DNA of 64,000 nt, from contig JAIXMF010000001.1 in the NCBI GenBank assembly GCA_025201365.1, positions 1,612,001-1,676,000 of the forward strand, in the 5' to 3' direction. Shown piece after piece: positions 40,701 to 51,759 of the stretch. The position numbers were made by a program, and so were the translations under genes. The DNA is from Syncephalis plumigaleata. Its lineage: Eukaryota; Zoopagomycota; Zoopagomycetes; Zoopagales; Piptocephalidaceae. Within the stretch, counting starts at the first letter, position 1. The number at the start of each line of letters is the position of its first letter. The notes beneath the pieces were generated by a model. That model made no database searches, had not been told where the DNA came from, and saw nothing but the letters and a program-made list of their open reading frames with translations.

Positions 40701-41521
40701 GCGCGTTAGATGCTCCCTGTGCAGGTGATGCTTGTGCCTGCTTTGCATTCGAGGCTAATACCTGCGAATTTCGCTTAACCGCATTGGCGAAATTAGGAGT
40801 ATTGCTGTTGGACTTTGTAGATGAACGTGATCCAGATCGTGATATTGGTGTACTAAGCGGAAATCATGATTAATAATCATCATTAGTAATAGTAGTATTA
40901 CTATTGCTTACCTTTCTGTATTGGATCCTCGTTGCGACTGTTGTCCCTGAGATGATGCAGCACCTTTATTGGCAGCAGCAGCAGGATTATTATTATTAGG
41001 TGCTGATGCTGTAGCAGCGGCCGCGGCCGCGTACGTGCAGGACTAGCTGCTTGTACAGGTGGAGCCTTAGCAACAACATTTGCAAAGTTCATACGCGGTC
41101 CATTGGTCTTGGCCGATGCCGATCCTGAAGCAGAAGCTTTCGCATTAGCAGTACCGCGTGTCTGTACATTCGTTGGCGTGCTGCCACTTGCGGCGTTAGC
41201 TGTTGTGGCTGCAGCATTATTAGATGCTTGTGCTTCCGTAGTAGTAGTGGAAGAAGAAGCAGCATGTGATGTAGAATTCTTACGGGAACGTCCGTTCACC
41301 GCTGCGGCAGGCGAATTATTGGCAGCATTATTGGTGGTGGTACCCTTCGCACTGCCGGCACTAGGGGTAGCTGTCGTAGGTATCGTGGCGTTCGGCTGCT
41401 GCTGTTGCTGTTGCTGCTGTGTTTGCGGTTGAGGTTGAGCGGGCGGTGAGGGTGCTGGCTTTTGCGCAGCGAGCTGCGCGTAGGTAAACTGCGACGGTGT
41501 ATTGCTAGCGCGGCGACTCAT
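34782..41521 (-). CDS. EIF4G: translation initiation factor eIF4G with MIF4G, MA3 and W2 domains
   Basis: eIF4G is the scaffold joining eIF4E at the mRNA cap, eIF4A and eIF3. Seven exons: 40912-41521, 40614-40852, 40316-40461, 39157-40227, 36206-39099, 35492-36146 and 34782-35414, about 2,080 residues. Order: Asn/Gln/Ala-rich N-terminus starting MSRRASNTPSQFTYAQLA; a charged EEAERKRKEE repeat; the eIF4E-binding motif YDRSFLLQFKQ; Gly/Arg-rich linkers; MIF4G (VTRKIKSLLNKLTLENFDSV to LVEFIGELFKLGMLTEKI); MA3 (KVDNMVKEFLQVNEPDEVI); and a C-terminal W2 domain (SFPQDWTLRMFKWLLANQ). Yeast eIF4G lacks MA3 and W2; animal eIF4GI has all three. Near 41020-41035, in a GCGGCCGCGGCCGC tract of the first exon, the frame slips by one base; in so central a gene I suspect an assembly error. 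Confidence 0.9.
38236..38712 (-). repeat. tandem coding repeat of EEAERKRKEE type in eIF4G
   Basis: Roughly 160 residues built from a 7-11-residue unit of Glu, Ala, Arg and Lys, about 16-18 copies, near-perfect at the protein level with scattered synonymous change. It should form a long single alpha-helix ahead of the eIF4E-binding motif. The opposite strand gives long Ser/Leu/Phe frames that are shadows of it. Confidence 0.9.
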
Positions 41522-43237
41522 GAACGGTGGCGACGCAGCAAACGCGGCGATATTCTTGTAAGCGAGCGGGTGATCGAGAGATCTCGAACGAGTGTGGTTG
41601 GGTGGATGAGTATAGACGGATGCTTTAGCAGATAGGTCGTTCGTATTTGAGCAAGACCGGGTCGTGCGGACTGGCTGGCTCTATGACGTACGAGTCGATC
41701 GACGACCGTGATATGGTGCAGATAAACAAAGAAAGGCGTAATATGCTAGAAAAAACACAAACGCAAGATATTCTAGTATTAGAGAGTTCAGATGAGTAAG
41801 AAGATCAATAATACAAGCTTAGATGATCAAGTACGATTTAACAAAAAGCGTAAGTTGCATTTAGGCACTTGCCCATTGTCAAATAATCTTATATGCACAC
41901 ACACAAACGCACATCACATATATCACACACACATATATCACATACACTTTAGGCTCAGATACTTGAATAGCATCCACAATCATCCCACACACACACACAC
42001 GCACACACAAGCACGCATGATACGTTCATTGTGACATGCATGCAAGCTTGCTATGTGTTGATATATGACTGCACAGAGAATAAGCAGTAGTCAAAAAGCG
42101 TGAATAACGCGAGTAATAGTAGCAAGTAGTAGTTCCGTTGCCGTCATTATGACGCAGCTTGTACGCCGTTGTCTACGCAACTCCATTAACGCTGTTTGCT
42201 TTATGCACACACCCATGCGCACATACCTACAAGCAAGTATCTAGTATACAAAAACATGGATCCTAATCCTGTTTACTACTATTACTGCTTATGCATACAA
42301 TTACTATCACTAATCCCTCTTTCTCTCTCTCTCCCAATAGACTAGATACTTACATACGCGATTGAAAGTAGTAGTAGAAGACTAGTTAAATCAACAACTC
42401 AAATAAGCTACGCTCTCCTCTCTTTTTTTCGTTCCTTTTTCCGAAAGATGACAATGCAACGGTTCGTAAGTTTTAGTTAACGAATCACTGCAATCGTACA
42501 CTGTAGTAGTAAAACCAAAACGGAGTAAAAGGAATACGATAAAGAAGAAAGTATAAGGGAAGCGTAGAGAAGAAAGGATGTACCGAATTTCCCCAAGCGA
42601 ACAGTATTGAGAAATCCTGTACAGAGGAGAAGGAAAGAAGAGTCGGTATACTAGGAGGGAGTACCATTAATATAAGATGTAGGGTGCAAGCAAGGCGCGC
42701 GTGATTATAACTTCTCTGCCTCTCTCTCTCTCTCTTCTCTCTGTTTGTCTATCTATCTATCTTATGTGAGTCAATGGTCACTGACAACCCTTTTGTTCCC
42801 TTGACATTATATTCATCTTGTACATGCATTAATCATATGTCTACTAGCTTGTATAGTTTTATTGATCATCCACAGTTAAGAGCATCAACATACAACATTA
42901 ATGGCTGTGTCTATACCATTTACTTATTCGGTGACTATGATACACGAGTAAGATAGTCATAACAAATGAGCATCTGCCATTTAGGGCAATAGTTGATGTT
43001 GTGAAGGAAAAAAGTGTAAAAATAAAAATAAAAACTAGCAATAGTTAAAACTGCAGACTTTTTCCATTGTCATAACTATAGTTAGTTTAATGAAGAGTAA
43101 ATGTTTACAAAAACAACAGCTAATTATATATATATATGTGTATGTGTGTATAGATAGGAAATAAACGCGCACTGGCTACTACTATAAGTTGAAAGCAAAT
43201 AAATGATCAATGCGTATAAATGGCTGGAATGATTAGA
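41522..43237. other. upstream region of eIF4G and 3' flank of the phosphatase, no gene seen
   Basis: A 1.7-kb stretch with (CA)n at 41985-42008, further CA-rich DNA from about 41895, a (TC)n tract near 42720 and an AT run near 43125. It must include the eIF4G promoter and probably a long leader. No credible coding frame. Confidence 0.5.
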
Positions 43238-45630
43238 TTAAAGTGACACTGAACGATTTCGTTGTAGCATCGTAAGGATTCTTCGCAATACTGCAACATA
43301 GCAGAACCAATACTGTTGTGATGTTTGCACCATCGTGCATCGTTGTGTTCGGAAGTGCCGTGTCAATTGATGCACTAGATCTACGGAACCATCACGAGTT
43401 GCCGTGAGGATAGCGATGGCAGAGTCGATAACACAGAATGTACCCGTACGACCGCATCCAGCACTGCAATGGACAACTACGGGGCCTGACGAGTCGCTGG
43501 CACCTTGTCGCGATTAACGAGACGTACTAGTCGTAGAACACCGTCCGGTTGTTCGGGTACACCATGATCTGGCCAGCCTAAGAAATGGATTTGTGTAATG
43601 ATAGCACGTTGTACGGCTGGTTCATCGCCAAGATGCTCGTCGAGTGACATGGCCAGTGCACCCATATTGTCGTGTCCGTGATATTCACCCGATGCTAGTG
43701 CGGCGGTTGCCTCCAACGCAGCAGTAGGATCTTGATCGTGTACAATCATGGGACTAAGCATACTTGGATCAGGTTTATCGTCGTGTACAGCTGCACTGGC
43801 AGGTGGCGGACTCATCAACACATCGTCGTCATCATCACGCGTGAATACCGATGAAAAGTCGGGTAATGGTGCCGAGGCAGGTGGTGCACTCATTCTATTA
43901 CGCGCTTGACTTGCCGTAAGTTGAACCGGCTTAATAGATGATTCTGTTCTAGTATTGCCGCTACCCAGTTTGGATTTACCAGAACCATGATTGCTATTGT
44001 TGTCTGCACTGGATGTCGTCATATGCTTCTGATCAGGATTATTATTGCTGCTGCTGTTGATATTATTCGTAGCTATTCCAGTCGATAAATCCTGATGAAC
44101 ATTGTTATTGCATGGTACATTTCCTGCAGGCAACGATGATGATCTTTCTATCGCAGGTTGTGTCAACATCGATGCTGTTGATGTAGAATGATGAGTGCCA
44201 TCTAATTTAGTACTATCATGCTGTCCTTGTGCATTATTGACACGCGTCAACCAAGTAAACCAATCGCCAATACCGCGGAATAAATTGGCAGCCGCTTGTG
44301 TTTTATTCGGTTTAGCGTTTGCGGCTATATTCTCCATTGATTTTGCCGTACTCAATGTGTTTGTTGTTGTTACAGGTTCAGGTGCTGATCCACTTTTAAG
44401 CTTACTAAATGGACTTAATCTAACATTGGTGGCAGTGTTAATATTGGTATTGATGGATGGTAATGTGATGTTCTTATTTTGTAATGAATTATCCGCCTTA
44501 TCAATATGTGTATTAGCACAGCAGTAGTAATATTAGCAGCATTAGTATTAGCAGTAGTATTGACTGTGTTTAAGGTAAGGTTTTTGTTCGCCTTCATTTT
44601 ACGTGGCAGTGGTGGTTTGGCTAACATGAAATTAGCTGGCGGTGCTGTTGGTGCCGATCCTGACAATCCCATGACTTGTTGATGCCCGAGTTAATACGCT
44701 TATTAGGTATGTCCATGGCCTCCGTTAATCCAGCGGTAGTGGGTGGCTGTTGATCCGACAATTGAAGATGAGCACCTAAACGAGCTGGTGGTGCGCGTGG
44801 TGGTGGCGGTGCAAGTCGTATGGCCGGTGCGCGTAGATCTTTTAGTAGTATACTGCTTTGATCCGGTGGACCTAGATCTTTAGAACGACGAGGAGGACGT
44901 GTAGCTCGATTGCTGTCCTCATCGATCTAACTGGACTTGTTAGGAGGATATTCCACTGGATTTACCGATACTACCACTACTACTACTACTGTGGTATTCA
45001 GTATAGGTGGACGACGAGTAATCTCCATTCGACGAAGAACTGCCTCTCCGTTTAGCGCCTTCTCCTCGCTAAGCACTTAATCTGCAGACCTGCCGTGTCG
45101 TATGAAATCACATCGCCAACCCGTTCCGGCCAGTAAACATTACACTTGACTTTACCGCGTTCATAGACATCGGTCAGCATGACAAGTACGCGTACTTTCT
45201 CCTGCCAGACCATACGCCAAAAGTCGACGATCGTTCGTTTTAGAGGGCCTTGTGTCGCGATATAACTACGTATACCACCGGGTGGTCGTACCCAACTGGC
45301 ATTGATGTAGTCGCCGTGAATAATCGCACCGGTATCTGGATCGCGTATAGGCGCTAAAAGTACGCGTGTTTGATTGTAGGGTAGAATGTTGGAGTATCGA
45401 TTCAGCTCGCGGTTGTCCGGTTCCTCGGCCACCGACCAACTGTAGGGATGTTCCCCTGTGGGGTCATCCATGGCGTTGTCTTGATTACGATCCTCATTGT
45501 CTTGCAGCTCGTCAAATGCCGCTAAAACCTTGTCCTGTCCGTTGGGCGAGTTGTTGCCCGCGTATACCGCTCTTAGAAACTCGGGTACATTCTCCCGCTT
45601 TCCAGATGGTGCCGCTCGATTCCGACTCAT
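43238..45630 (-). CDS. protein tyrosine phosphatase with a long insert in the catalytic domain; several frame breaks
   Basis: A classical PTP (Cys-dependent phosphotyrosine hydrolase). Starting at MSRNRAAPSGKRENVPEF, the text reads NRYSNILPYNQTRV, GDYINASWV, YIATQGPL, VDFWRMVWQEKVRVLVMLT, KCNVYWPE and LSEEKALNGEAVLRRMEITR, all hallmarks of the N-terminal half of the domain. After about 430 residues of Asn/Ser/Pro/Ala-rich low complexity it resumes with FLGWPDHGVPEQPDGVLRLV (WPD loop), VVVHCSAGCGRTGTF (the HCx5R nucleophile loop) and TMVQTSQQYWFCYVAVL. Single-base frame breaks lie near 43490 (just before the catalytic loop), 44520, 44680 and 45065, and a stop or short intron near 44935. Catalytic residues are all present in one frame or another, so I suspect assembly indels in a real gene, but cannot exclude decay. 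Confidence 0.72.
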
Positions 45631-46939
45631 AACGGTAAAGTGACGAGACCACACACACGTACACACACATACACGGACGCACGCACGTCTAATAATGAAA
45701 GACGTCTAGAGGAATGGCTACGTAGACTAAATATACGCCACTTTTTATCTCTACTGTAACGGGATGTTCAACGATAATAACGACAGGGATGAAAGATGAA
45801 GTCTAGGAAACAAAAAAGTGTTAGAAACAAGTTGGTAACCATACCACCAGCACTACCAGTAACAGCAACAGTCGTCAACCACCATATGCCTTTCATTCAG
45901 TGCTAAGCCCCACACTATCAAGGGCCATTGCCACCACAATTGCTCAGCCGACTATTATTTTTGCGTATTTATGCATTGTATTAACTTACAGTTAACGAGA
46001 TAGCACAGCTACAAATAAGTATCGGCTATACATATAGACGCTTAGTGAAGTAATACACTATTGGTATAAAGGGAGACAGACAGACAGACAGACACACTTG
46101 CGAGTAAACGGGATTGAAGCATAAAAGTGAAAGTCAAGGCAAACGAGGTGTGTGTGTGGTTTACTATTAAGAAAAAGCGGTAGTTGAATTTTAAAGGGGG
46201 ATCAACTGAATCGTATTCAGTAATGTCTTCTTTCGAATTGTTTAAATGCCAAATAAGAAACGGTTAACGTATATCATTCACTTCTTGATCTCAGTTGACT
46301 GTATCATCATAAATGAGTAAATAAATATGATATGATCAACATGAGAATTAGATGTTCAATATCATTTTTAATGTATTTGCCTGTAGAATTGACTAGGAAT
46401 TATTGAATACAATGGTGCAATGCTTGCTTATTATTTATTACATAATGCAATGTAATTGATATGAGTTGGCTAGTGTTACTACTAAGATTGAACAACTTTG
46501 CCAGTAATAGCACATTACTTCTTACGTCATGTGCTACTATTAATGATAAACAGTAGAACTTATCAGCGAACATTAGCGACTTGCTAAACGAAGCCTTTCA
46601 TATATATATAATCGTCAGACACATGTACTTCTTGCTTATTCTGTATTCTATTGCTCGATCCAATGCAATATTATTAAGTTTGGCAAACATTCATGAAATC
46701 AAACTAAGCGATTACAAACATACATCCCGTCATGCTACAACGAATGCGCCATAAACAGAAGTAGTAATGAACGAATCACATGATGAGCCAGGCCTCATCT
46801 GTCTAATTTGAGGCTGGGAAATAAGTGTTTATACTCAATGAGTTAAAAAGTCGCCGTCTTGTTTCGTAACTGACCGCGCTAACCGCACTTTCCTCCTTCT
46901 TTTATCCTACTCTAGTTCAACGTAATATTTATCAACGAC
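45631..46939. other. divergent promoter region, no gene seen
   Basis: A 1.3-kb spacer between the phosphatase and the left fungalysin. It holds an ACAGACAGACAG run near 46075, a CA-rich run near 45655 and AT-rich DNA. No credible open frame. Confidence 0.5.
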
Positions 46940-48935
46940 ATGAAACCTACCGCTTCTATTTCTACTTTAATTGCTAGTCTACACGTTATTCTAGCGGTAT
47001 CTCATGCACTGGATGTCGGAAATACCCTAAATATTTTTAATTCTGGACCACGCCCCATATCTAGACTGTTCACCGAGGTGCAAGATGGATATCTTCATGT
47101 GAACCTAGGACATGCCAGCAAACTATTAAATAATCTAGTGCATATTGGTGACGGTAATAATGGATCCAAATCTTCATTTCAGTTGGCTTTGGACTTTGCA
47201 AATAGTAAATTTCAACTTTCGACGAGTGACTACTTGGTTAAAGACAATTATCGCAGTGGCGATACTGGACTCACCCACGTTTACCTGCAACAAATTGCCG
47301 ATGGTGTCGAGGTGACGAATGGTCGTATCAACATCAGTATTAATGATGAGGGTCGTGTCGTTGCTTATAGCAAGGTTTCGTGCAACCGAAATACGCTGAT
47401 GCTGGGAAATGGGACACATCGGACAAAGGGTTGATCGGTGCCAAACAAGCATTAGAAATATTCGCACGTCGTATCGGCGAATCGATCAACATCAATGATG
47501 TCGGTGAAAGCTCTACAGTTACTAATCAACAGGAGAGGATAATACTGGATAATGTTCCATTTGCACGTAAGCACATTGTTGCTACTCGTCGCTACCTCCG
47601 TCTAGATGATAATACGATGGTACCGACGTGGAATCTACAAGTAGCCATGCCTACTAATCATTTTGATGTCGAGATTGCCGCCAATGGATCTAGCATTTAT
47701 CAATTACTCGATTACACCTCCAATGCTAGTTATCGTGTGGTGCCAATGGGCAATAACAATCCAATGGAGACGGAACGCGAGTTGCTTGTCGATCCACAGG
47801 ACGTAAAAGCATCGCCTAATGGTTGGCTCGATACTAGTCAGGCATCCAACGGTGTTACCAAAGGAAATAACGCCATTGCCTGTGTAGCCAGTTATGAAAA
47901 GCTACCCAACCATCGACAGAAACTCATCTGTAATCCTATCCCAAGCAGTGGCAACCAAGTATTCGACTATCCGCTTGACTTGACTAAAGAAGCGGCACAA
48001 TACACGAATGCATCGGTGGTTAATCTATTCTACATGGTCAACTCATTGCACGATTTCTTCTATGCTTACGGATTCGATGAGATATCCGGCAATTTCCAAA
48101 TGGATAACTTCGGGAAAGGAGGCAAGGGAAATGATCCGATCATTGCAGTGACGCAAGACACTCTTAACATCAATAATTCGTTCTACTTGCCAACAATGGA
48201 TGGCGAATCACCTGAATCCATTTATACCGATATAACACGACCTCGCCATCACGCGATGCAGCCTTCGATAACGCGGTCGTCACCCATGAGTATACACACG
48301 GAGTGACAGATCGTCTAGTGGGTGGACCAAGCAGTGGCGGTTGTCTAGCATTACTTGGTCCCGCTGGTATCGGCGAAGGAAGCAGCGACTTTGTAGCCAT
48401 GTGGCTGGAATTAAAACCTACTGACAAGCGTGACAGAGCGTACGAATATGAAAAGTACGTCTATGGCGTAAGAGCACGTACGTATCCATACTCGACGGAC
48501 ATGAAGGTTAATCCCACGACGTACGCCTTGTTCAACAACGATACATGGGCCGAGTCACATAAATTGGGTGAGATATGGGCATCTACCCTATACGATATGC
48601 ATTGGAATCTTGTCGACAAGCTTGGATTCGATCCAATATTCGATCTGCCAATCTTAATCGAGGCAACACGCTATCGATGAAGTTATTTATTAACGCGCTT
48701 AAACTAATGAATGCAGCCATCGTTCATTGATGCTCGCGATGCCATACTACAAGCGGAAAAGACATTGACGAAAGGCGCGCATAACTGTGAGTTATGGAAA
48801 GCATTCGCTAAGCGTGGACTCGGGCATGGTGCCATGCTCAATGGTACACGAGATGTAGTAGTTGCCGGCACTGATATGCTTACATTTATCGATAATGTCA
48901 TTGAAGATTTCAAAGTTCCAGATAATTGCCGATAA
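46940..48935 (+). pseudogene. broken fungalysin (M36) metallopeptidase copy
   Basis: Fungalysins are secreted zinc endopeptidases made with an N-terminal propeptide. This copy starts with a signal peptide (MKPTASISTLIASLHVILAVSHA) and propeptide text (HVYLQQIADGVEVTNGRINI). It carries ASVVNLFYMVNSLHDFFYAY, the zinc motif HEYTH (48285-48299) with GIGEGSSDFVAMW supplying the third ligand, and the tail [20 protein letters not shown]. At least four single-base frame breaks, near 47375, 48200-48260, 48630 and 48700, split it into pieces in different frames. The copy at 49.2-51.1 kb, facing it, is much better kept through the catalytic part. With this many breaks I call it a host pseudogene, though indel errors may add to the count. 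Confidence 0.7.
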
Positions 48936-49158
48936 TTAGATTGATAATACAGCTTGCATGTTCATAGCTCGGATTGCGTTAGGTGATCAGTTGATGCACT
49001 TGCATGGAATACACGCTCACTATCTATCCTGTTTCCATCGACAGTATTTAATAATAAACATGAAATAATTTAATTATAATAAACTACTAATGAATGATAT
49101 ATGATAACGTAAATGGTTTATTTAGAATAATAATTATATTATAGTTGACTACTTTTCA

Positions 49159-51125
49159 TTAAGCCTTAATCGCTGTATTGCATATCGGTGGTAATTCATG
49201 ACTTTCAACGACATTATCGATATATGTTGGTAGATTAGTACCAGTAATGGTTACATTACGCGTACCATTAAGCATGGCGCCATGTCCGAGTCCACGCTTA
49301 GCGAATGCCTTCCATAACTCACAGTTATGCGCGCCTTTCGTCAATGTCTTTTCCGCTTGTAGTATGGCATCGCGAGCATCAATGAACGATGGCTGACACT
49401 TCATTAGTTTAAGCGCGTTAATAAATAACTTCATCGATAGCGTGTTGCCTCGATTAAGATTGGCAGATCGAATATTGGGATCGAATCCAAGCTTGTCGAC
49501 AAGATTCCAATGCATATCGTATAGGGTAGATGCCCATATCTCACCCAATTTATGTGACTCGGCCCATGTATCGTTGTTGAACAAGGCGTACGTCGTGGGA
49601 TTGACCTTCATGTCCGTCGAGTATGGATACGTACGTGGATTGACACCGAACGCATATTTACCAAGCTCAAATTGACGTGTACGTCGATCGGAATGCTTCA
49701 ACTCGAACCACATGGCAACAAAATCGCCACTACCCTCTCCAATGCCGGAGGACCCTAGCATACCGAGACAACTACCAGCACTGGGACCGCCCACTAAACG
49801 GAATGTAACACCATGCGTGTACTCGTGAGCTAACACGCTATTATCAAAGGTGGCATCATGTCGTGGATTAGAGTTGTCATAACGGTAAATGTGTAACTCG
49901 GGCGATTCCCCTTCTGGTGCGGGAATGAACGCGGAATTGTTCGTCTCGCTATCATCGAGTGTCATGGCGATGACCGGGTCATTTCCCTTGCCTCCTTTCC
50001 CGAAGTTATCCATTTGGAAATTGCCGGATATCTCATCGAATCCGTAAGCATAAAAGAAATCGTGCAATGAGTTGACCATGTAGAATAGATTAACCACCGA
50101 CGCATTGGCACTAGCTTCAGGTGACTGTGACAAATCAAGTGGATAGTCAAAGGTTTGATTGGCACTACTGGCAATTGGCGTGCAAATGGGACGGCTATTA
50201 AGTCCTTCGTATTTTGGAACACAAGCAATGACATTGTTACCACTGGTAAACATGGTGCCATTCTGCGATTTATCTTCCGTTAACCAACCGGCAGGTGATG
50301 CACTAACATCTTGCGGATCAACCATAGTTGACGCGGTGTATCCACTGGATTATTATGACCAAGCGGTACAACGCGATAACTCGCATGGCCCGTCCAATCC
50401 ATAAGTCGATGTATGGCAGTGCCATCCGCGGCCACATCAGCTTCAAAGTATTCTGTGGCATGGCGATACGTAAATTCCACACAGGCACTAGTGTACCTCG
50501 TCTAAGCGTAGATATCGTCGAGCTGCGACAACATCGCGGCGTGCGAATGAAACACCATGTAGTACAATGCGTAGTCCACCCGGGGCAGGAGGCAAGTAGG
50601 GATGCTCGGTGATCTTACTCGCGTCTATCGTTTCGTTAAGATAGTTGGCCACTACCACGAGTGCATCCTTACTGCTGACCATCGGTTTGGCCAATGCTAG
50701 CCAGCTTCCCAAGTCACCGTACTGCGGCGTGCAGAACCCGTTACTATAAGCGATCACGCGTCCTTCATCGTGGACATTGATGTTTAACCGGGCATTGGTC
50801 ACCTCGATATTGTCGACCAGTTGTTGCAAGTACACATGTGTCGTTTGCGAGTCTTGACTATAGTACTTGTCCTTAATCGTGTAGTTGTCCGAGGGAATGC
50901 CCAATCCATGTTGAGCAAATGTCAACCCGATCTCTAATGGATTATTCGTAGCATTATCCATGCTTTGATTGGGATAAGCGAAAATGCCATCACGTACTTC
51001 GGTCAAGAGTGAAGCTATTGGTTTGGACCGAAATTAGCAATACGCATGTAATTCTTTAATTTTAAGGCGACAGACACATTAAGCAGTGCTATAAGCACGA
51101 CAAACACATAAGCAGCAATGATCAT
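49159..51125 (-). CDS. fungalysin (M36) secreted zinc metallopeptidase, catalytic half intact
   Basis: Paralogue of the copy on its left, in opposite orientation, with the stops about 220 bp apart. Signal peptide from 51125 (MIIAAYVFVVLIALLNVSVAL), propeptide (YLQQLVDNIEVTNARLNINV), then an uninterrupted 388-residue frame covering the peptidase domain: VNLFYMVNSLHDFFYAYGFD, HEYTH zinc motif (49813-49827), GIGEGSGDFVAMWFEL, NNDTWAESHKLGEIW and [19 protein letters not shown]. Fungalysins degrade proteins outside the cell. Three or four single-base breaks interrupt the signal/propeptide part (near 51015, 50500, 50430 and 50330), so it is either a recently damaged gene or a gene with assembly errors. 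No introns seen. Confidence 0.7.
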
Positions 51126-51625
51126 GATGTTGCTCTAGATTATAGATATACGTAAATAAATAATTATAAATAATAAATGGAATCCGTTAACGTTAGGTAG
51201 AACAAGGAAAGAGACAGACATCAATAGGAAGCATCTACTGAAAGAGAAAGCGAGAGAGAGAGAGAGTTATATATCTTTATCATGGCTCAAGAAGTAGGGA
51301 CACATGGAACGTGCCAATATCAAACAACACGTGTGGTATATGTTTAAATGGAAGAAACCCTCCATGATGTTATCTTGCACTCCTTACTCCTGCCAATCAT
51401 GGAAGGATAGATCGTGGCAACTTGTCGTTAACGGTCGCCGAAATGCTCTAGCTATTGTTTATCAATTAATCTACAGTTTATTCGCCACACGATAGAAAGT
51501 GCTAGTAGTACGCATGTCAGGCGAGGCACTAAATATAGACGTTTATAATTTCTAACCATAAATGATCAATTATAATGTTCTAGCGTTAGTATTCAAGCGG
51601 TTTTTAATGATCAGAATACGACATA
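51126..51625. other. intergenic, no gene seen
   Basis: Leader and promoter DNA of the fungalysin (GAGAGAGAG run near 51250) and the downstream flank of the microexon gene. The short plus-strand frame 51304-51495 has no supporting context. Confidence 0.45.
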
Positions 51626-51631
51626 TTTATT
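51626..51631 (-). terminator. poly(A) signal of the microexon gene
   Basis: AATAAA on the minus strand. The same signal, in the context CATTTATTGAATAAATATGTC (broken here by reading direction only), recurs at the relics at 53.1 and 62.9 kb, so it belongs to a shared 3' untranslated region. Confidence 0.6.
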
Positions 51632-51759
51632 CAATAAATGATTGAATGATCTTGTAGATATACTTGTTGTTGTTGTACCAAGGAATAATGACTTGAATGG
51701 CATGGACACTAAAGGGTCTTGTAGTATCGATACATTCTTGACTTGAATACCTATAATAT

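Noticed and set aside
41020-41045. A 26-bp intron in eIF4G exon 1 to explain the frame slip
   Set aside because: Too short to be spliced by comparison with other introns here (42-95 bp); a one-base error in a GC-rich tract is simpler.
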